Source: Mesorhizobium sp. L-8-3
GTDB taxonomy: Bacteria > Pseudomonadota > Alphaproteobacteria > Rhizobiales > Rhizobiaceae
DNA: 64,000 nt
Reading direction: 5' to 3'
Assembly: GCF_016756615.1 (NCBI RefSeq)
Contig: NZ_AP023262.1
Location: 868,001 to 932,000, forward strand
In this document: one piece after another, positions 35,986 to 45,500 of the stretch
Layout: every line of letters begins with the position of its first letter
How positions within the stretch are numbered: position 1 is the first letter of the stretch
Program-made: the position numbers and the translations under genes
The notes under the pieces: model-generated
The model's input: the letters and a program-made list of their open reading frames with translations, nothing else
What the model was told of the DNA's origin: nothing
Databases searched by the model: none

Positions 35986-36857
35986 CGAACCTCCTCCCAG
36001 TTCTGTCCCCTGAACGCGGCGATGCCCGCGCCGGCGAGGCTGGCGCCCGCGCCGAACGCTCCCGATGTCAGCGTGATGCCGCGCAGGTGCGGCGGCAACT
36101 GGCGGCGCAGCGCCGACAGCACCGGCGCTTCCAGCACATCCAGGGCTGCCGCGACACCGCCGCTGACCAAAATCTTCTGCGGGTCGAGAAGCGCGACAGC
36201 GCCGGCAAGGGCGGTGCCGAGCGCGCCCGCAGCGCGGCCAAGCAAGCGGAGCGCTTCGCCGTCGCCGCTCCGCGCCCGCTCGATCAGCGCCGCGCCGTTC
36301 TCCAGCCCCGCCTCCGCCGCGAGCCGGTCGAGCGCGCGGCCGGAGGCGTTGCGCTCCAACCAGCCGTCCCTGTCGTCGCCGGGATCCGAAGGGTCCGCCG
36401 AGGCCCAGCCGAAGGATGCAGCCCCGCCCCTTGCGCCGCGCAGGATGCGGCGGCCCGACAGCACCGCCGAGCCGATGCCGGTGCCGATCGCCAGCAGGAT
36501 CGCGTCGCTCAATCCGCTTGCCGCGCCGGCACTCGCTTCGGCCAGCAGCGCGAACTGCGCATCGTTGCCCAGGGCGATCGAGACGTCGGGAAACGCTTCC
36601 GAAAGATCGAGGCCGTCGAGATAAGGAAGATTGGGGATCCACACGCAGCGCGTGCCGAGGGCCAGCCCCGGCACGGCGATGCCGAGCCGCTTGATGGAAT
36701 AGGCGACAAGCAGCCCCTCGACCAGTTCCTGAAAAGCGGCGCGGCGCGCCGGGGCCGGCCAGGACCCGACCGGCCGGATCTCCGCCGGTCGCGCCGCGTC
36801 GGCGAGGCCGGCGCGCATATTGGTGCCGCCGAGGTCGATCGCCAGCGCGCGGCTCAT
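35982..36857 (-). CDS. ROK-family sugar kinase/regulator protein
   Basis: A 291-residue ROK protein. The ATP-binding start MSRALAIDLGGTNMRAG, the ALGNDAQFALLAEASAG segment with the catalytic Asp of the ROK fold, and IGTGIGSAVL are typical. The ROK zinc motif GHxxxxxxxxCxCG is not seen; the equivalent region reads RGARGGAASFGW, so this is a kinase of the Zn-less type. It likely phosphorylates the imported sugar or amino sugar. It overlaps the upstream permease and the downstream GntR by four bases each. Confidence 0.87.
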   Translation of the reverse strand: MSRALAIDLGGTNMRAGLADAARPAEIRPVGSWPAPARRAAFQELVEGLLVAYSIKRLGIAVPGLALGTRCVWIPNLPYLDGLDLSEAFPDVSIALGNDAQFALLAEASAGAASGLSDAILLAIGTGIGSAVLSGRRILRGARGGAASFGWASADPSDPGDDRDGWLERNASGRALDRLAAEAGLENGAALIERARSGDGEALRLLGRAAGALGTALAGAVALLDPQKILVSGGVAAALDVLEAPVLSALRRQLPPHLRGITLTSGAFGAGASLAGAGIAAFRGQNWEEVR

Positions 36858-37702
36858 CCCTTCACCCCCGAGCCGACGATGCTGTCGACGAAGAAACGCT
36901 GCAGGAAGACGAACATGACGAGCGGCGGCAGCACTGCCAGGGTCGCGCCCGCCATCACCAGATTGGTGTTGAGCGCGCCGCGATTGTAGCTCAGGAGGCG
37001 GCTCAGGCTGATGACGATCGGGTAGTCGTCGCTGCTGCCCTGGAGAACGGTGAGCGGCCACAGATAGGTGTTCCAGTGGTAGACGAAGGCGAACAGCGTC
37101 AGGGCCGCGATCGCCGGCACGATCGCCGGGGCGACGATCGAGAAGACGATGCGCAGTTCCGAGGCGCCGTCGATGCGGGCGGCGTCGATCAGATCGTCGG
37201 GGACGCCCGCGATGAACTGGCGCATCAGGAAAATACCGAAGGCATTGGCGAGATTGGGCACGATGACGCCGATCAGGCTGCCGTTCATGCCCAGATAGGT
37301 GACGAGGCGGTAGAGCGGGATCAGCGTCACGATCGGCGGCAGGAACATGGTCGCTATCATCACCGCGAAGAGCACGTTGCGCCCGGCAAAGCGATATTTG
37401 GCGAAGGCATAGCCGGCCATCAGGCTGGTCACCACGATGCCTGTCGTGGTGACGGTGGCGATAACAGCCGAATTCAGGAAGGACCGCCCGGCATTGATCA
37501 CGCCGGCGACCTCGCCATAGGCGCCGAAACCGGGCGAGCGGGGCAGCCAGACCGGCGGCGTCTGCATCGTCTCGGCCGGTGTCTTGAGGCTGGAAAGAAC
37601 CATCCACAGCAGCGGAAAGGCGGCGATGACCGCCAGGAACACGATGAGCGCGAGCAGCAGCGCGTCGGACGGCCGCCGGCGACGGTTTCCATAGGCCCTC
37701 AT
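36854..37702 (-). CDS. ABC sugar transporter permease (second subunit)
   Basis: A 282-residue MalG-like permease with six hydrophobic helices. The cytoplasmic EAA-type loop is DLIDAARIDGASELRIVFSI, and the N-terminal PLLWMVLSSLKTPAE is typical of CUT1 sugar permeases. ATG at 37702 overlaps the preceding permease stop by four bases. It acts with the first permease and a binding protein, but no ATP-binding subunit gene is present nearby. Confidence 0.92.
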   Translation of the reverse strand: MRAYGNRRRRPSDALLLALIVFLAVIAAFPLLWMVLSSLKTPAETMQTPPVWLPRSPGFGAYGEVAGVINAGRSFLNSAVIATVTTTGIVVTSLMAGYAFAKYRFAGRNVLFAVMIATMFLPPIVTLIPLYRLVTYLGMNGSLIGVIVPNLANAFGIFLMRQFIAGVPDDLIDAARIDGASELRIVFSIVAPAIVPAIAALTLFAFVYHWNTYLWPLTVLQGSSDDYPIVISLSRLLSYNRGALNTNLVMAGATLAVLPPLVMFVFLQRFFVDSIVGSGVKG

Positions 37703-38595
37703 GCGTCGTCTCCCTCGCGGCGGCGGGCGAAGGCAAAGAGCGCCACGATGATGACGACCAGCGCCAGCATCAAGGTCACGGCCATGGCAGAGCCCAACCC
37801 ACCCTGCGCGCGTTCTATGCCGACCCGGCGGATGTGGTAGGTGAGCACATTGGTCGAGCCCGCCGGGCCGCCCTGGGTTATGAGCGCGACCGGCTCGAAG
37901 ACCTGGACGGCATTGATGACGGCGATGACCGCGCTGAACAGCAGAGTGCGCCGCAAGAGCGGCAGGGTGATCCGGAAGAACTCCTGCAGCGGCGGCGCGC
38001 CGTCGATCTTGGCGGCCTCGTAGATGGACGGCGAAATCTGGGTGAGGCCCGCCACGACGAGCACGGTGAAATAGCCGACCTGCTGCCACACATTGAGAAA
38101 CACGATCGAGACCAGCGCCGTGTCGGGCGAGGAGAGCCAAGGCTGGGGGCCGAAGCCGAGCCAGCCCAGGATCTGGTTGATCGGGCCCTCGCTCGGCGAA
38201 TAGAGCTTCGACCAGACCAGCGCGACCGCGATCATCGGGACCATATAGGTCGAGAACAGGATCGCCCTGAGCGTCTCGCCGCCGGCCACGCGCTTCTGAT
38301 AGACGAGCAGGCCCAGCACCACCGAGAGCGGCAGGATCATCAGCACGGACAGCACCGTATAGATCGCCGTGTTCACCAGCGCCTGCTTGAAGTCGCGGCC
38401 GACCGATATCGGGCCGAAGATGTCCTGGTAGTTGCGCAGGCCCACGAAGCGGGCGGTTTCGAACCCGGTCTGCGTCGACCAGTTGTGGAAGGACAGCCAG
38501 ATGGTCAGCGCCATCGGGATCAGGATGAACACGCCGATCAGCCCCGCTGCCGGCGTGAGCATCACCCAGATGGATTTTTTGCGGAGCGTGGCCAT
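37699..38595 (-). CDS. ABC sugar transporter permease (first subunit)
   Basis: A 298-residue MalF-like permease with six hydrophobic helices: LTPAAGLIGVFILIPMALT near the N-terminus and the EAA-type loop SIYEAAKIDGAPPLQEFFRI. It is the CUT1-type partner of the downstream permease. It is separated from the binding-protein gene by 63 bases that hold a strong hairpin. Confidence 0.92.
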   Translation of the reverse strand: MATLRKKSIWVMLTPAAGLIGVFILIPMALTIWLSFHNWSTQTGFETARFVGLRNYQDIFGPISVGRDFKQALVNTAIYTVLSVLMILPLSVVLGLLVYQKRVAGGETLRAILFSTYMVPMIAVALVWSKLYSPSEGPINQILGWLGFGPQPWLSSPDTALVSIVFLNVWQQVGYFTVLVVAGLTQISPSIYEAAKIDGAPPLQEFFRITLPLLRRTLLFSAVIAVINAVQVFEPVALITQGGPAGSTNVLTYHIRRVGIERAQGGLGSAMAVTLMLALVVIIVALFAFARRREGDDA

Positions 38596-38614
38596 CAGTC
38601 GTTTTCCGGGATCA

Positions 38615-38640
38615 GCGGATGCGGCCGAAGCCGCATCCGC
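38615..38640 (-). other. mRNA-stabilising hairpin between binding protein and permease
   Basis: A perfect 11-bp stem, GCGGATGCGGC (38615-38625) with GCCGCATCCGC (38630-38640), closed by a CGAA tetraloop, lies in the short gap after the binding-protein stop. There is no T tract, so it is more likely a processing or stability element than a terminator. In binding-protein operons such hairpins typically keep the first gene's transcript more abundant than the permeases. Confidence 0.65.
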
Positions 38641-38658
38641 CTCTTCTGTCCGAACGCG

Positions 38659-39954
38659 TCACTGGGCGGCGCGCTCGAGGATCGAGGCGGCGTCAGCCTG
38701 GGCGTTGGCCTGGGCCTCCGCGGCGGTGACCTTGCCGTATTCGAGCGATTCGACGACCTGCTGCAGCGATTCCGAGAATTCCTGGCCGCCGAGCACCACG
38801 GGGAAGGCCTGCGCATTGGCAAGCGTCTCGACATAACCCTTCAGGAACTCGCCGCCGAGCTTGGCCTGGTGCGCCTCGACGTCGGAGCCGCGCGACGGCA
38901 GGATGCCCATGGACACCAGGATGTCGGCCATGGCCGAGGCGCCGTTCTGGCCGGAATCCTTGCCGTTGAGCCAGGCGAGGAAGTCCCAGGCGGCCTTCTG
39001 CTCAGCCTCGCTGGCGCCGGCATTGACCACCGTCATCCAGGTATAGGAGATCGACTTGGCGCTTTCGCCGCTCGGGCCGACCGGGATCGGCGCGGTCGCG
39101 ATGTCGGAGAACCTGTCCCCCATGCCGGCCTTGAGCGCGCTCTCCCACCAGTTGGCCATAATGATCATGCCGGTCTTGCCCGAGACGAAATTGTCGAGGA
39201 AAGGGCCCGTCGTGTTGGCGTCGGCGGTGCCCATGGCCGGATCGGTGTAGCCCTCTTTCACCATCTCCTCATAGAGCGCGAAGGTCTCACCGGCCGCCTT
39301 GCTGTCGAGGGCGGGCTTGCCGTCGGCAACAAGCTGTCCGCCGTTGGAGACCAGCAGCGAGGCGAAGGGGTGCACGACGCCCGCCGCCCAGGAGTTGATC
39401 AGCCCGAAGCCCTGCTGCGTGACCTGGGTGCCCTCCTTCTTGGTCAGCTTGGCGGCGGCGTCCTTCAACTCGTCCCAGGTCCGGGGCGGCGCGGCGATGC
39501 CGGCCTCGGCGAAGAGTGCCTTGTTGTAGTTCAGCGCATAGACGTTGATCTCGTTGGGGATGCCGTAGACCTTGCCGTCGACCGTCGCGGCGGAGGCGAC
39601 GCCGGCCGGCCAGGCCGACTTCACTTCAGCCGAAACGGCGTCCGGAGCGGGACCGACCAGCTTGTCGCGCACCAGCTCCGGCAGCCAGAGGTCATAGATA
39701 CTGGCGATGGTCGGGCCGCCGGCGCCGCCCTGCGAACGGATCGTGGTCAGGAGATCGCCGAAGGGCACGGCGCGAACGGTGATGGTGACATCGGGGTTGC
39801 TCGACGAATAGCTGCGCGCAGCCTCTTCCAGCCTGGCCACCGTCTCCGGCGCCCAATGAGTGAGATATGACAGGTTGACCGGCTCGGCCAGGGCGGTGCC
39901 GGGCAGCATGACCATGGCGGTGAGCGCATATTTCAGTCGCGAGATCTTGTTCAT
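38659..39954 (-). CDS. ABC sugar-binding protein (family 1 extracellular solute-binding)
   Basis: A 431-residue periplasmic binding protein. The signal peptide covers residues 1-22 (MNKISRLKYALTAMVMLPGT, cleaved after ALA). The core has KVYGIPNEINVYALNYNKAL (about 125-144) and NGKDSGQNGASAM with the aromatic-rich ligand site typical of MalE/UgpB-like proteins. A strong GGAGG (39961-39970 contains CCTCCGGAGG) precedes the ATG at 39954. It is the first gene of the operon; specificity is not certain but a sugar or amino sugar fits its partners. Confidence 0.93.
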   Translation of the reverse strand: MNKISRLKYALTAMVMLPGTALAEPVNLSYLTHWAPETVARLEEAARSYSSSNPDVTITVRAVPFGDLLTTIRSQGGAGGPTIASIYDLWLPELVRDKLVGPAPDAVSAEVKSAWPAGVASAATVDGKVYGIPNEINVYALNYNKALFAEAGIAAPPRTWDELKDAAAKLTKKEGTQVTQQGFGLINSWAAGVVHPFASLLVSNGGQLVADGKPALDSKAAGETFALYEEMVKEGYTDPAMGTADANTTGPFLDNFVSGKTGMIIMANWWESALKAGMGDRFSDIATAPIPVGPSGESAKSISYTWMTVVNAGASEAEQKAAWDFLAWLNGKDSGQNGASAMADILVSMGILPSRGSDVEAHQAKLGGEFLKGYVETLANAQAFPVVLGGQEFSESLQQVVESLEYGKVTAAEAQANAQADAASILERAAQ

Positions 39955-39999
39955 GATTATCCTCCGGAGGAGCAGCCGGTTCGGCGCTCGACTGGAATG

Positions 40000-40031
40000 G
40001 TTATAACAACATAACGTCCTTGGCAAGGACG
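40000..40031 (-). promoter_or_regulatory. Promoter/operator region of the ABC operon
   Basis: Two dyads lie upstream of the binding-protein gene: GTTAT-AACAAC-ATAAC (40000-40015) and CGTCCTT-GGC-AAGGACG (40015-40031). On the minus strand TTGCCA and a TATAAC-like box fall in the same window, so a repressor such as the operon's GntR could block the promoter. Confidence 0.55.
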
Positions 40032-40125
40032 CGCGGACACCATGGCGACGGACCGCCGCGACAACGCCGTTCGACCGGGTATCGAAAGAGAATGGTCTCG
40101 ACCGGAGCGCGCGGGTGGTCTGCCT

Positions 40126-40740
40126 TCAGAGCAGGTCTTCGAACTTGCGCAGTTCGCTGACGAGCAAAGGCAGGCCCTGCGCCTCGAGCGTAGCGAGGTA
40201 CTCGCCGCCGCTTCTCGGCGGGCTTTTCAACCGCGCACGGCAATTTCGGGCAGCAAGGACAACTGCCGCCGGATCAAGCCCGAACTGCTGATAGAGAAAA
40301 TCGTCAGGGTGAAGAATTTCCAGCTCGTAGCGTTTTGCAACCTCGGCAGGAAAATCCTTGAGGTTGACGGTGACGATCGCGTCGCTTCCACTGTGTATCG
40401 CCGCGGCAAGCACATGCCGATCGTCAGGATCGGGCAACTCCAACACGGGGATCAGCTCTTCGAACCCCTCGACCAGGCTCCCGAGCACACTGTCGTCCAT
40501 CAGCCGACGCGTACGCATGAGACGATCGCGGCTGAGATCGGGACGAGCCTTCAACAGGTTGCGGATCCATTCGTCGTGGATGATATCGGACCAACGTGCT
40601 CGAAACATGCCGCTTCCGGCAAGTTCTAGCAGGAAATCGCGCAGCGGTGCAGGATACAGCACGCACGCGTCGAGAATGACCGTGTAGCCGGCGATCCTAA
40701 TAGCCCATCCCCATTTCCTGGGCTTCGGCGGCCAAGGCAT
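40126..40740 (-). CDS. PIN-domain toxin
   Basis: A 204-residue PIN-domain protein, likely an Mg-dependent RNase toxin. Acidic motifs sit at VILDACVLYPAPLRD (first Asp) and LPDPDDRHVLAAA, with IVTVNLKDFP following. The C-terminal part is longer than in short VapC toxins. It overlaps the HTH antitoxin gene by 44 bases if the ATG at 40740 is used. An alternative would start nearer the antitoxin stop, but no good ATG/GTG occurs there. The antitoxin precedes it, the normal toxin-antitoxin order. Confidence 0.85.
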   Translation of the reverse strand: MPWPPKPRKWGWAIRIAGYTVILDACVLYPAPLRDFLLELAGSGMFRARWSDIIHDEWIRNLLKARPDLSRDRLMRTRRLMDDSVLGSLVEGFEELIPVLELPDPDDRHVLAAAIHSGSDAIVTVNLKDFPAEVAKRYELEILHPDDFLYQQFGLDPAAVVLAARNCRARLKSPPRSGGEYLATLEAQGLPLLVSELRKFEDLL

Positions 40741-41137
40741 CGAGAGCCTGACCTCGCGCGGTTTCCTGCTGCCGCTTGAAGGCTTCAAGATCGCTGAACC
40801 TTATGCGCCTGTGCGTTCCAACCTTGTGGTAGGGAATCCTGGATTGCTCCAGCAGCTTGACCACATGGGGCCGCGAAACGTTGAGATATTCAGCCGCCTG
40901 GCGTGTCGTGAGTTCCGCATGCACCGGGATCAGAGTAACCGCGTTTCCCTGTGACATTTCGGTGAGCAGATGCGTAAGCAATCTTGCCGCCGCGACGGGA
41001 AGGGTAAGTTCCTCACCATCGTCGAGGCGGATGCGCAGGCCGTTCTTGCCGCGACGCGACAGGATCCGGCTCGCCTTAGCCGCCAATTCCGCATCGTCGG
41101 CCGTGGGCACGATCGTATCGGGGTGTTCGAGCAACAT
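40697..41137 (-). CDS. HTH (excisionase-type) antitoxin of the PIN pair
   Basis: A 146-residue protein. The middle (about 93-130) is an excisionase/MerR-like winged HTH: LTTRQAAEYLNVSRPHVVKL, then IPYHKVGTHRRIRFSDLEAF. The N-terminal half has an acidic character suited to binding DNA as a multimer or shielding the toxin, and the C-terminus is short and charged. The ATG at 41137 has GGGAGAA upstream. It is directly upstream of and overlaps the PIN gene. I infer it is the antitoxin and autorepressor from position, not from demonstrated activity. Confidence 0.8.
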   Translation of the reverse strand: MLLEHPDTIVPTADDAELAAKASRILSRRGKNGLRIRLDDGEELTLPVAAARLLTHLLTEMSQGNAVTLIPVHAELTTRQAAEYLNVSRPHVVKLLEQSRIPYHKVGTHRRIRFSDLEAFKRQQETARGQALDALAAEAQEMGMGY

Positions 41138-41184
41138 CGTCGTTCTCCCTGTTCCCCCGGCCCGCAACAGGCGGAACCATCAGG

Positions 41185-41199
41185 CATATGCTCTATATG
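41185..41199. promoter_or_regulatory. Putative operator of the toxin-antitoxin pair
   Basis: The dyad CATAT-GCTCT-ATATG lies 48 bases upstream of the antitoxin start. It is AT-rich against a GC-rich background and is a candidate autoregulatory site. Confidence 0.5.
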
Positions 41200-41411
41200 G
41201 GCAATATCGTCTGCAAACGCAATAAACGAAACGGTAGTTGGAACGGCTTCGACCGCCGCCGGCGCTCGCCGACTGCATACTTGTCATGCACGGCTTCGCG
41301 ATCGCCCCTGAATTCGATAGCGACCAACGGCCACGAAACGGCGAGCCGGACGATCATGTCGGCGATCCACGCCTCGGCCAGGGAAGCATGGTCCCGCTGT
41401 CGTGACGGCGA

Positions 41412-42323
41412 CTACGACGCGCCGGCCTTGAAGAAGGCGGACAGTGCGGCGAGCGTCGCTTCGGGCGCCTCTTCGGGAATGAAATGGCCGGCGTCGACCT
41501 GCACCTCCTCGGCCTGCGGCGCGAAGGTGCGTTTCCAGACCTGCGGCGGCGTTTCGGCCTTGGCCGCTTCGCCGCGCGTGAGATAGCTGCTCCACAAAAG
41601 CAGGGTCGGGCAGGCGACGCTGCGGCCCGCCGCCAGATCAGCCTCGTCCGCTTCGACGTCGCTCGTCGCGCCGGCGCGATAGTCCTCGCAGAAGGCGTGG
41701 ATCCGTTCCGGCTGCATGTAGGCCGCGCGGTAGGCCGCATGGGCACGCGGATCGAACGCATCCAGCGAACCGCTGCTCGACCATCGCGCCAGAAGCGCGT
41801 CGAAATAGGCGACAGGGTCCTTGCCGATCTCGTCCTCCGTTTGCGGCGAGGGGCCGGCAAGATAGGTCCAGTGCGGCGCGGAGAAACTGCCGCTCCGGAT
41901 CTGCGTCCAGAAGATGCTGGTCGGAACGATGTCGAGCAGCGCCAGCCGTTCCAGCCGGTCGGGATGGTCGAGCCCCAGCCTGTAGCCGACACGCGCTCCG
42001 CGATCGTGTCCCGCCAGCGAGAAACGCTGGTGACCGAGCTCGCTCATGGCCGCCACCACATCCTCGGCCATCCGGCGCTTGGAATAGGTCGAACGGCCGT
42101 CGCCGCGCGGCGCGGCCGAGGCGCCGTAACCGCGAAGGTCGAGGCAGACCACGGTGAAGTCCTTCGCCAGGGCCGGCGCGACACGATGCCAGCAGACATG
42201 CGTCTGGGGAAAGCCGTGAAGGAGCACGAGCGGCGGCCCGTCTCCGCCGACACGGGCGAAGAGCGGCCCGCCGGGACCTTTCAACCTGTCGCTCCGGAAA
42301 CCGGGGAAGAGGTCGTCACCCAT
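41412..42323 (-). CDS. Haloacetate dehalogenase-like alpha/beta hydrolase
   Basis: A 303-residue alpha/beta hydrolase. The oxyanion region VLLHGFPQTHVCWHRVAP, nucleophile motif AGHDRGARVGYR (Asp in place of Ser), APHW for halide binding, and DAGHFIPEE at the catalytic His make it look like fluoroacetate/haloacetate dehalogenase. DLRGYGAS precedes the nucleophile. The start is the ATG at 42323, with GGAGG five bases upstream. It could detoxify or use halo-organics, or be an epoxide hydrolase of close sequence. It stands between the PIN pair and the 5-oxoprolinase gene. Confidence 0.85.
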   Translation of the reverse strand: MGDDLFPGFRSDRLKGPGGPLFARVGGDGPPLVLLHGFPQTHVCWHRVAPALAKDFTVVCLDLRGYGASAAPRGDGRSTYSKRRMAEDVVAAMSELGHQRFSLAGHDRGARVGYRLGLDHPDRLERLALLDIVPTSIFWTQIRSGSFSAPHWTYLAGPSPQTEDEIGKDPVAYFDALLARWSSSGSLDAFDPRAHAAYRAAYMQPERIHAFCEDYRAGATSDVEADEADLAAGRSVACPTLLLWSSYLTRGEAAKAETPPQVWKRTFAPQAEEVQVDAGHFIPEEAPEATLAALSAFFKAGAS

Positions 42324-42511
42324 GCATTCCTCCATGCGATGCGTCCCGGCCTCCCGGGAGGCGCGGCCCTGTCCGTCAAACGTCAGATCATCGACAGTTA
42401 GCACGCATTCGGCGAACTCGAACAATCCGATCGGGTTGGCCTGACGAATTGCCTCAAGCTTCGACGATGCCCGCGAGGAGGGCCGCAACCTCACGGACAA
42501 GGAACTCGTTT

Positions 42512-45500
42512 CTACGCCTTCTTGCTCGAAACCGCGCCATAACCGCCGCCGCCTGGAGTGTTCATCACGAAGACATCGCCGGGCGCCATGAGCGCCTCGT
42601 CGTTGCCCTTCAGGCGCACGATGGTCCCGTTCTTGCGCTCGACATGGTTTTCGCCGGTTCGGCCGGGCTGGCCTCCCGCGGCACCATGGGGCGACACGTC
42701 TCTGTGTGAGGAGAGGACCGTCGCTGTCATCTCTTCGAGGAAGCGTAGCCGCCGGGTGATGCCATCACCGCCGTGCCATTGGCCGGCGCCGCCGGATCCG
42801 CGCCGGATGGAAAATTCCTCGACCCGGACGGGGAAGCGGGTTTCCAGCACCTCGGGGTCGGTCATGCGGGTGTTGGTCATGTGGCTGTGGACGGCGCTGG
42901 CGCCATTGAAGCCCTTGCCAGCGCCGGTGCCGCCGCAGATCGTCTCGTAGTTCTGGATGCGCGCGTTGCCGTAGACGAAGTTGTTCATCGTCCCCTGTGA
43001 CCCCGCGACCACACCGAGCGCACCATAGAGCGTGTCGGCGATGGCCTGACTGACCTCGGTGTTGCCCGAGATAACGGCGGCCGGATATTCCGGGTTGATC
43101 ATCGAACCCCTCGGTGCCTGGATCTCGATTGGCTTCAGGCAACCTTCGTTCATCGGGATATCGGCGCCGACGAGGGTGCGGAACACGTAAAGAACCACCG
43201 CGCGGCAGATCGAGAACGGAGCGTTGTAGTTGAACCGATCCTGTTCGGACGTGCCTGCAAAATCCACCAGCGCCGTGCGCGCCGAGTGATCGACGGAGAT
43301 CTCCACCTTGATCTCAGCCCCGCTGTCGAGCGGATAGGTGAAAGAGCAATCCTTCAGCACATCGAGCACCCGGCGTACGCTTTCCTCGGCATTGTCCTGC
43401 ACATGCCCCATATAGGCCCGCACCACGTCCAGCCCGAACTGGCCGACGATGCGCGTCAACTCCTGCGCGCCGGTCGCGTTCGCCGCGATCTGGGCGGCGA
43501 GGTCGGCCATGTTCTCGTCGATGTTTCGGCAGGGATAGCGACCCGACGCCAGGAGATTCCGCGTCTCGGCCTCGCGCAGGATGCCCTGATCCACCAGCAG
43601 GAAGTTGTCGATCAATACGCCTTCTTCGTCGATATGGCGGCTATCGGGCGGGGCGGATCCGGGAGTCTTGCCGCCGATATCGGCATGGTGCCCGCGCGAG
43701 GCGGTGAGGAAGATGACGTCCTTTCCGTCCGTGTCGAAGACCGGGGTGATGACCGTCACGTCAGGCAGGTGGGTGCCCCCATTGTAGGGATTGTTCATCA
43801 TGAAGACGTCGCCGGGGCGGATCTTGCCGGCGTTCTCGCGCAGGATCGTGCGCACGCTGTCGCTCATCGAGCCCAGATGAACGGGCACATGCGGGGCGTT
43901 GGCGACAAGATCGCCGCTCGCATCGAAGACCGCACAGGAGAAATCGTAGCGTTCCTTGATATTCACCGAATAGGCGGTGTTGGCGAGCGTGGCGCCCATC
44001 TGGTCAGCGATCGACATGAACAGGTTGTTGAACACTTCGAGCATCACCGGGTCGACGCTGGTGCCGATGGCCTCCTTGCGCTGACGCGGTTTGACGCGGC
44101 GAAGGACGAGCCCGCCACCCGCCAACCCTTCGGCCCGCCAGCCGGGTTCGACCACGTTGGTGCCGATCGGCTCCACGACGATCGCAGGTCCGTCCACCTT
44201 CGTTCCGGCGCGCAGCGCCTCGCGCCGCACCAGCGGCACGTCGCGCCACCCGCCTTCGGTGAACATCCGCGCGATCCGCTCCCCGCTTTCCTCGGCCGCG
44301 TTCGGTTCGAAGGAAACACCCTCGCCCGTCGATCCGACCGCCTCGGCGGTCAGGAGGTCGATGATGAGATCGTCATAATCCGGGACGAAACCGAAACATT
44401 GTTTGTGCGCCGCATCGAATCCGGCCCGCATCTCGGATTCCGACGCAAAGGGCACCGGCAGGGTCTGGTGCGATCCGGGCGTGCGGATATGGGCCGTCAG
44501 GATCACGCCGATCTGCGTCTCGGCGATCCCCTGCCCTGAGACGTCCTCGCGCGCCTGTGCGCCGATGCGCTCCAGCACCTCCCGCGCCCTCGCGACCTCG
44601 CAGAGAGAGGCCGCGAATTGATGCTCGCGGATGGCGCGAATGTCGGCCAGTCCCATGCCGAAGGCCGAAAGCACCCCGGCGAAGGGATGGATATAGATGC
44701 TTCCCATCCCCAGAACGTCCGCCACCTGGCAGGCGTGCTGACCGCCCGCACCACCGAAGCAGTTCATGGTGTATTTGGTCACGTCATAGCCGCGCTGGAC
44801 GCTGATCTTCTTGATCGCATTGGCCATGTTCTCGACTGCAATGCGCAGGAAGCCTTCGGCGAGCGTCTCGACGCCGATCTCGGCCTCACCGGTCTCGGCG
44901 GCGATTTCCGCGGCCAGGGACCGGAACTTTTGGCGCGCGGCCTCCACATCGAGGGGCATGTCTCCGCCTGGTCCGAAGACGGCAGGGAACTCCTCGGGTT
45001 GCAGCTTGCCCAGCACCACGTTGCAATCAGTCACCGCGAGCGGCCCATCCCGGCGATAACTCGCGGGGCCGGGATTCGCGCCAGCGCTTTCCGGGCCGAC
45101 CTGCATCCGCCCTTGGCGGTAGGACAGGATCGAGCCGCCACCGGCCGCGACAGTGTGGATGCTCATCATCGGCGCGCGCATCCGCACACCAGCCACTTCG
45201 GTCTCGAAAGAGCGCTCATACTCTCCGGCGAAGTGGCAAACGTCGGTCGAGGTACCGCCCATGTCGAACCCGATCAGCTTGCCGAACCCGGCCTCTTGAG
45301 CCGTGCGCACCATGCCGACGACCCCGCCCGCCGGCCCCGAAAGAATCGCATCCTTGCCCTGGAACAGAGCGGCATCCGTCATACCGCCATTCGACTGCAT
45401 GAACATGAGCGTCTTGCAGCCGCCGTGATCGGCGCCAAGCGCATCGCCGACCTGGCCGACATATCGCCGCAGGATGGGTGAGAGATAGGCATCCACCACC

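Noticed and set aside
37834..39870. A 678-residue open frame on the + strand opposite the ABC permease and binding-protein genes
   Set aside because: High-GC antisense shadow; the minus strand carries well-recognised transporter genes with overlapping starts.
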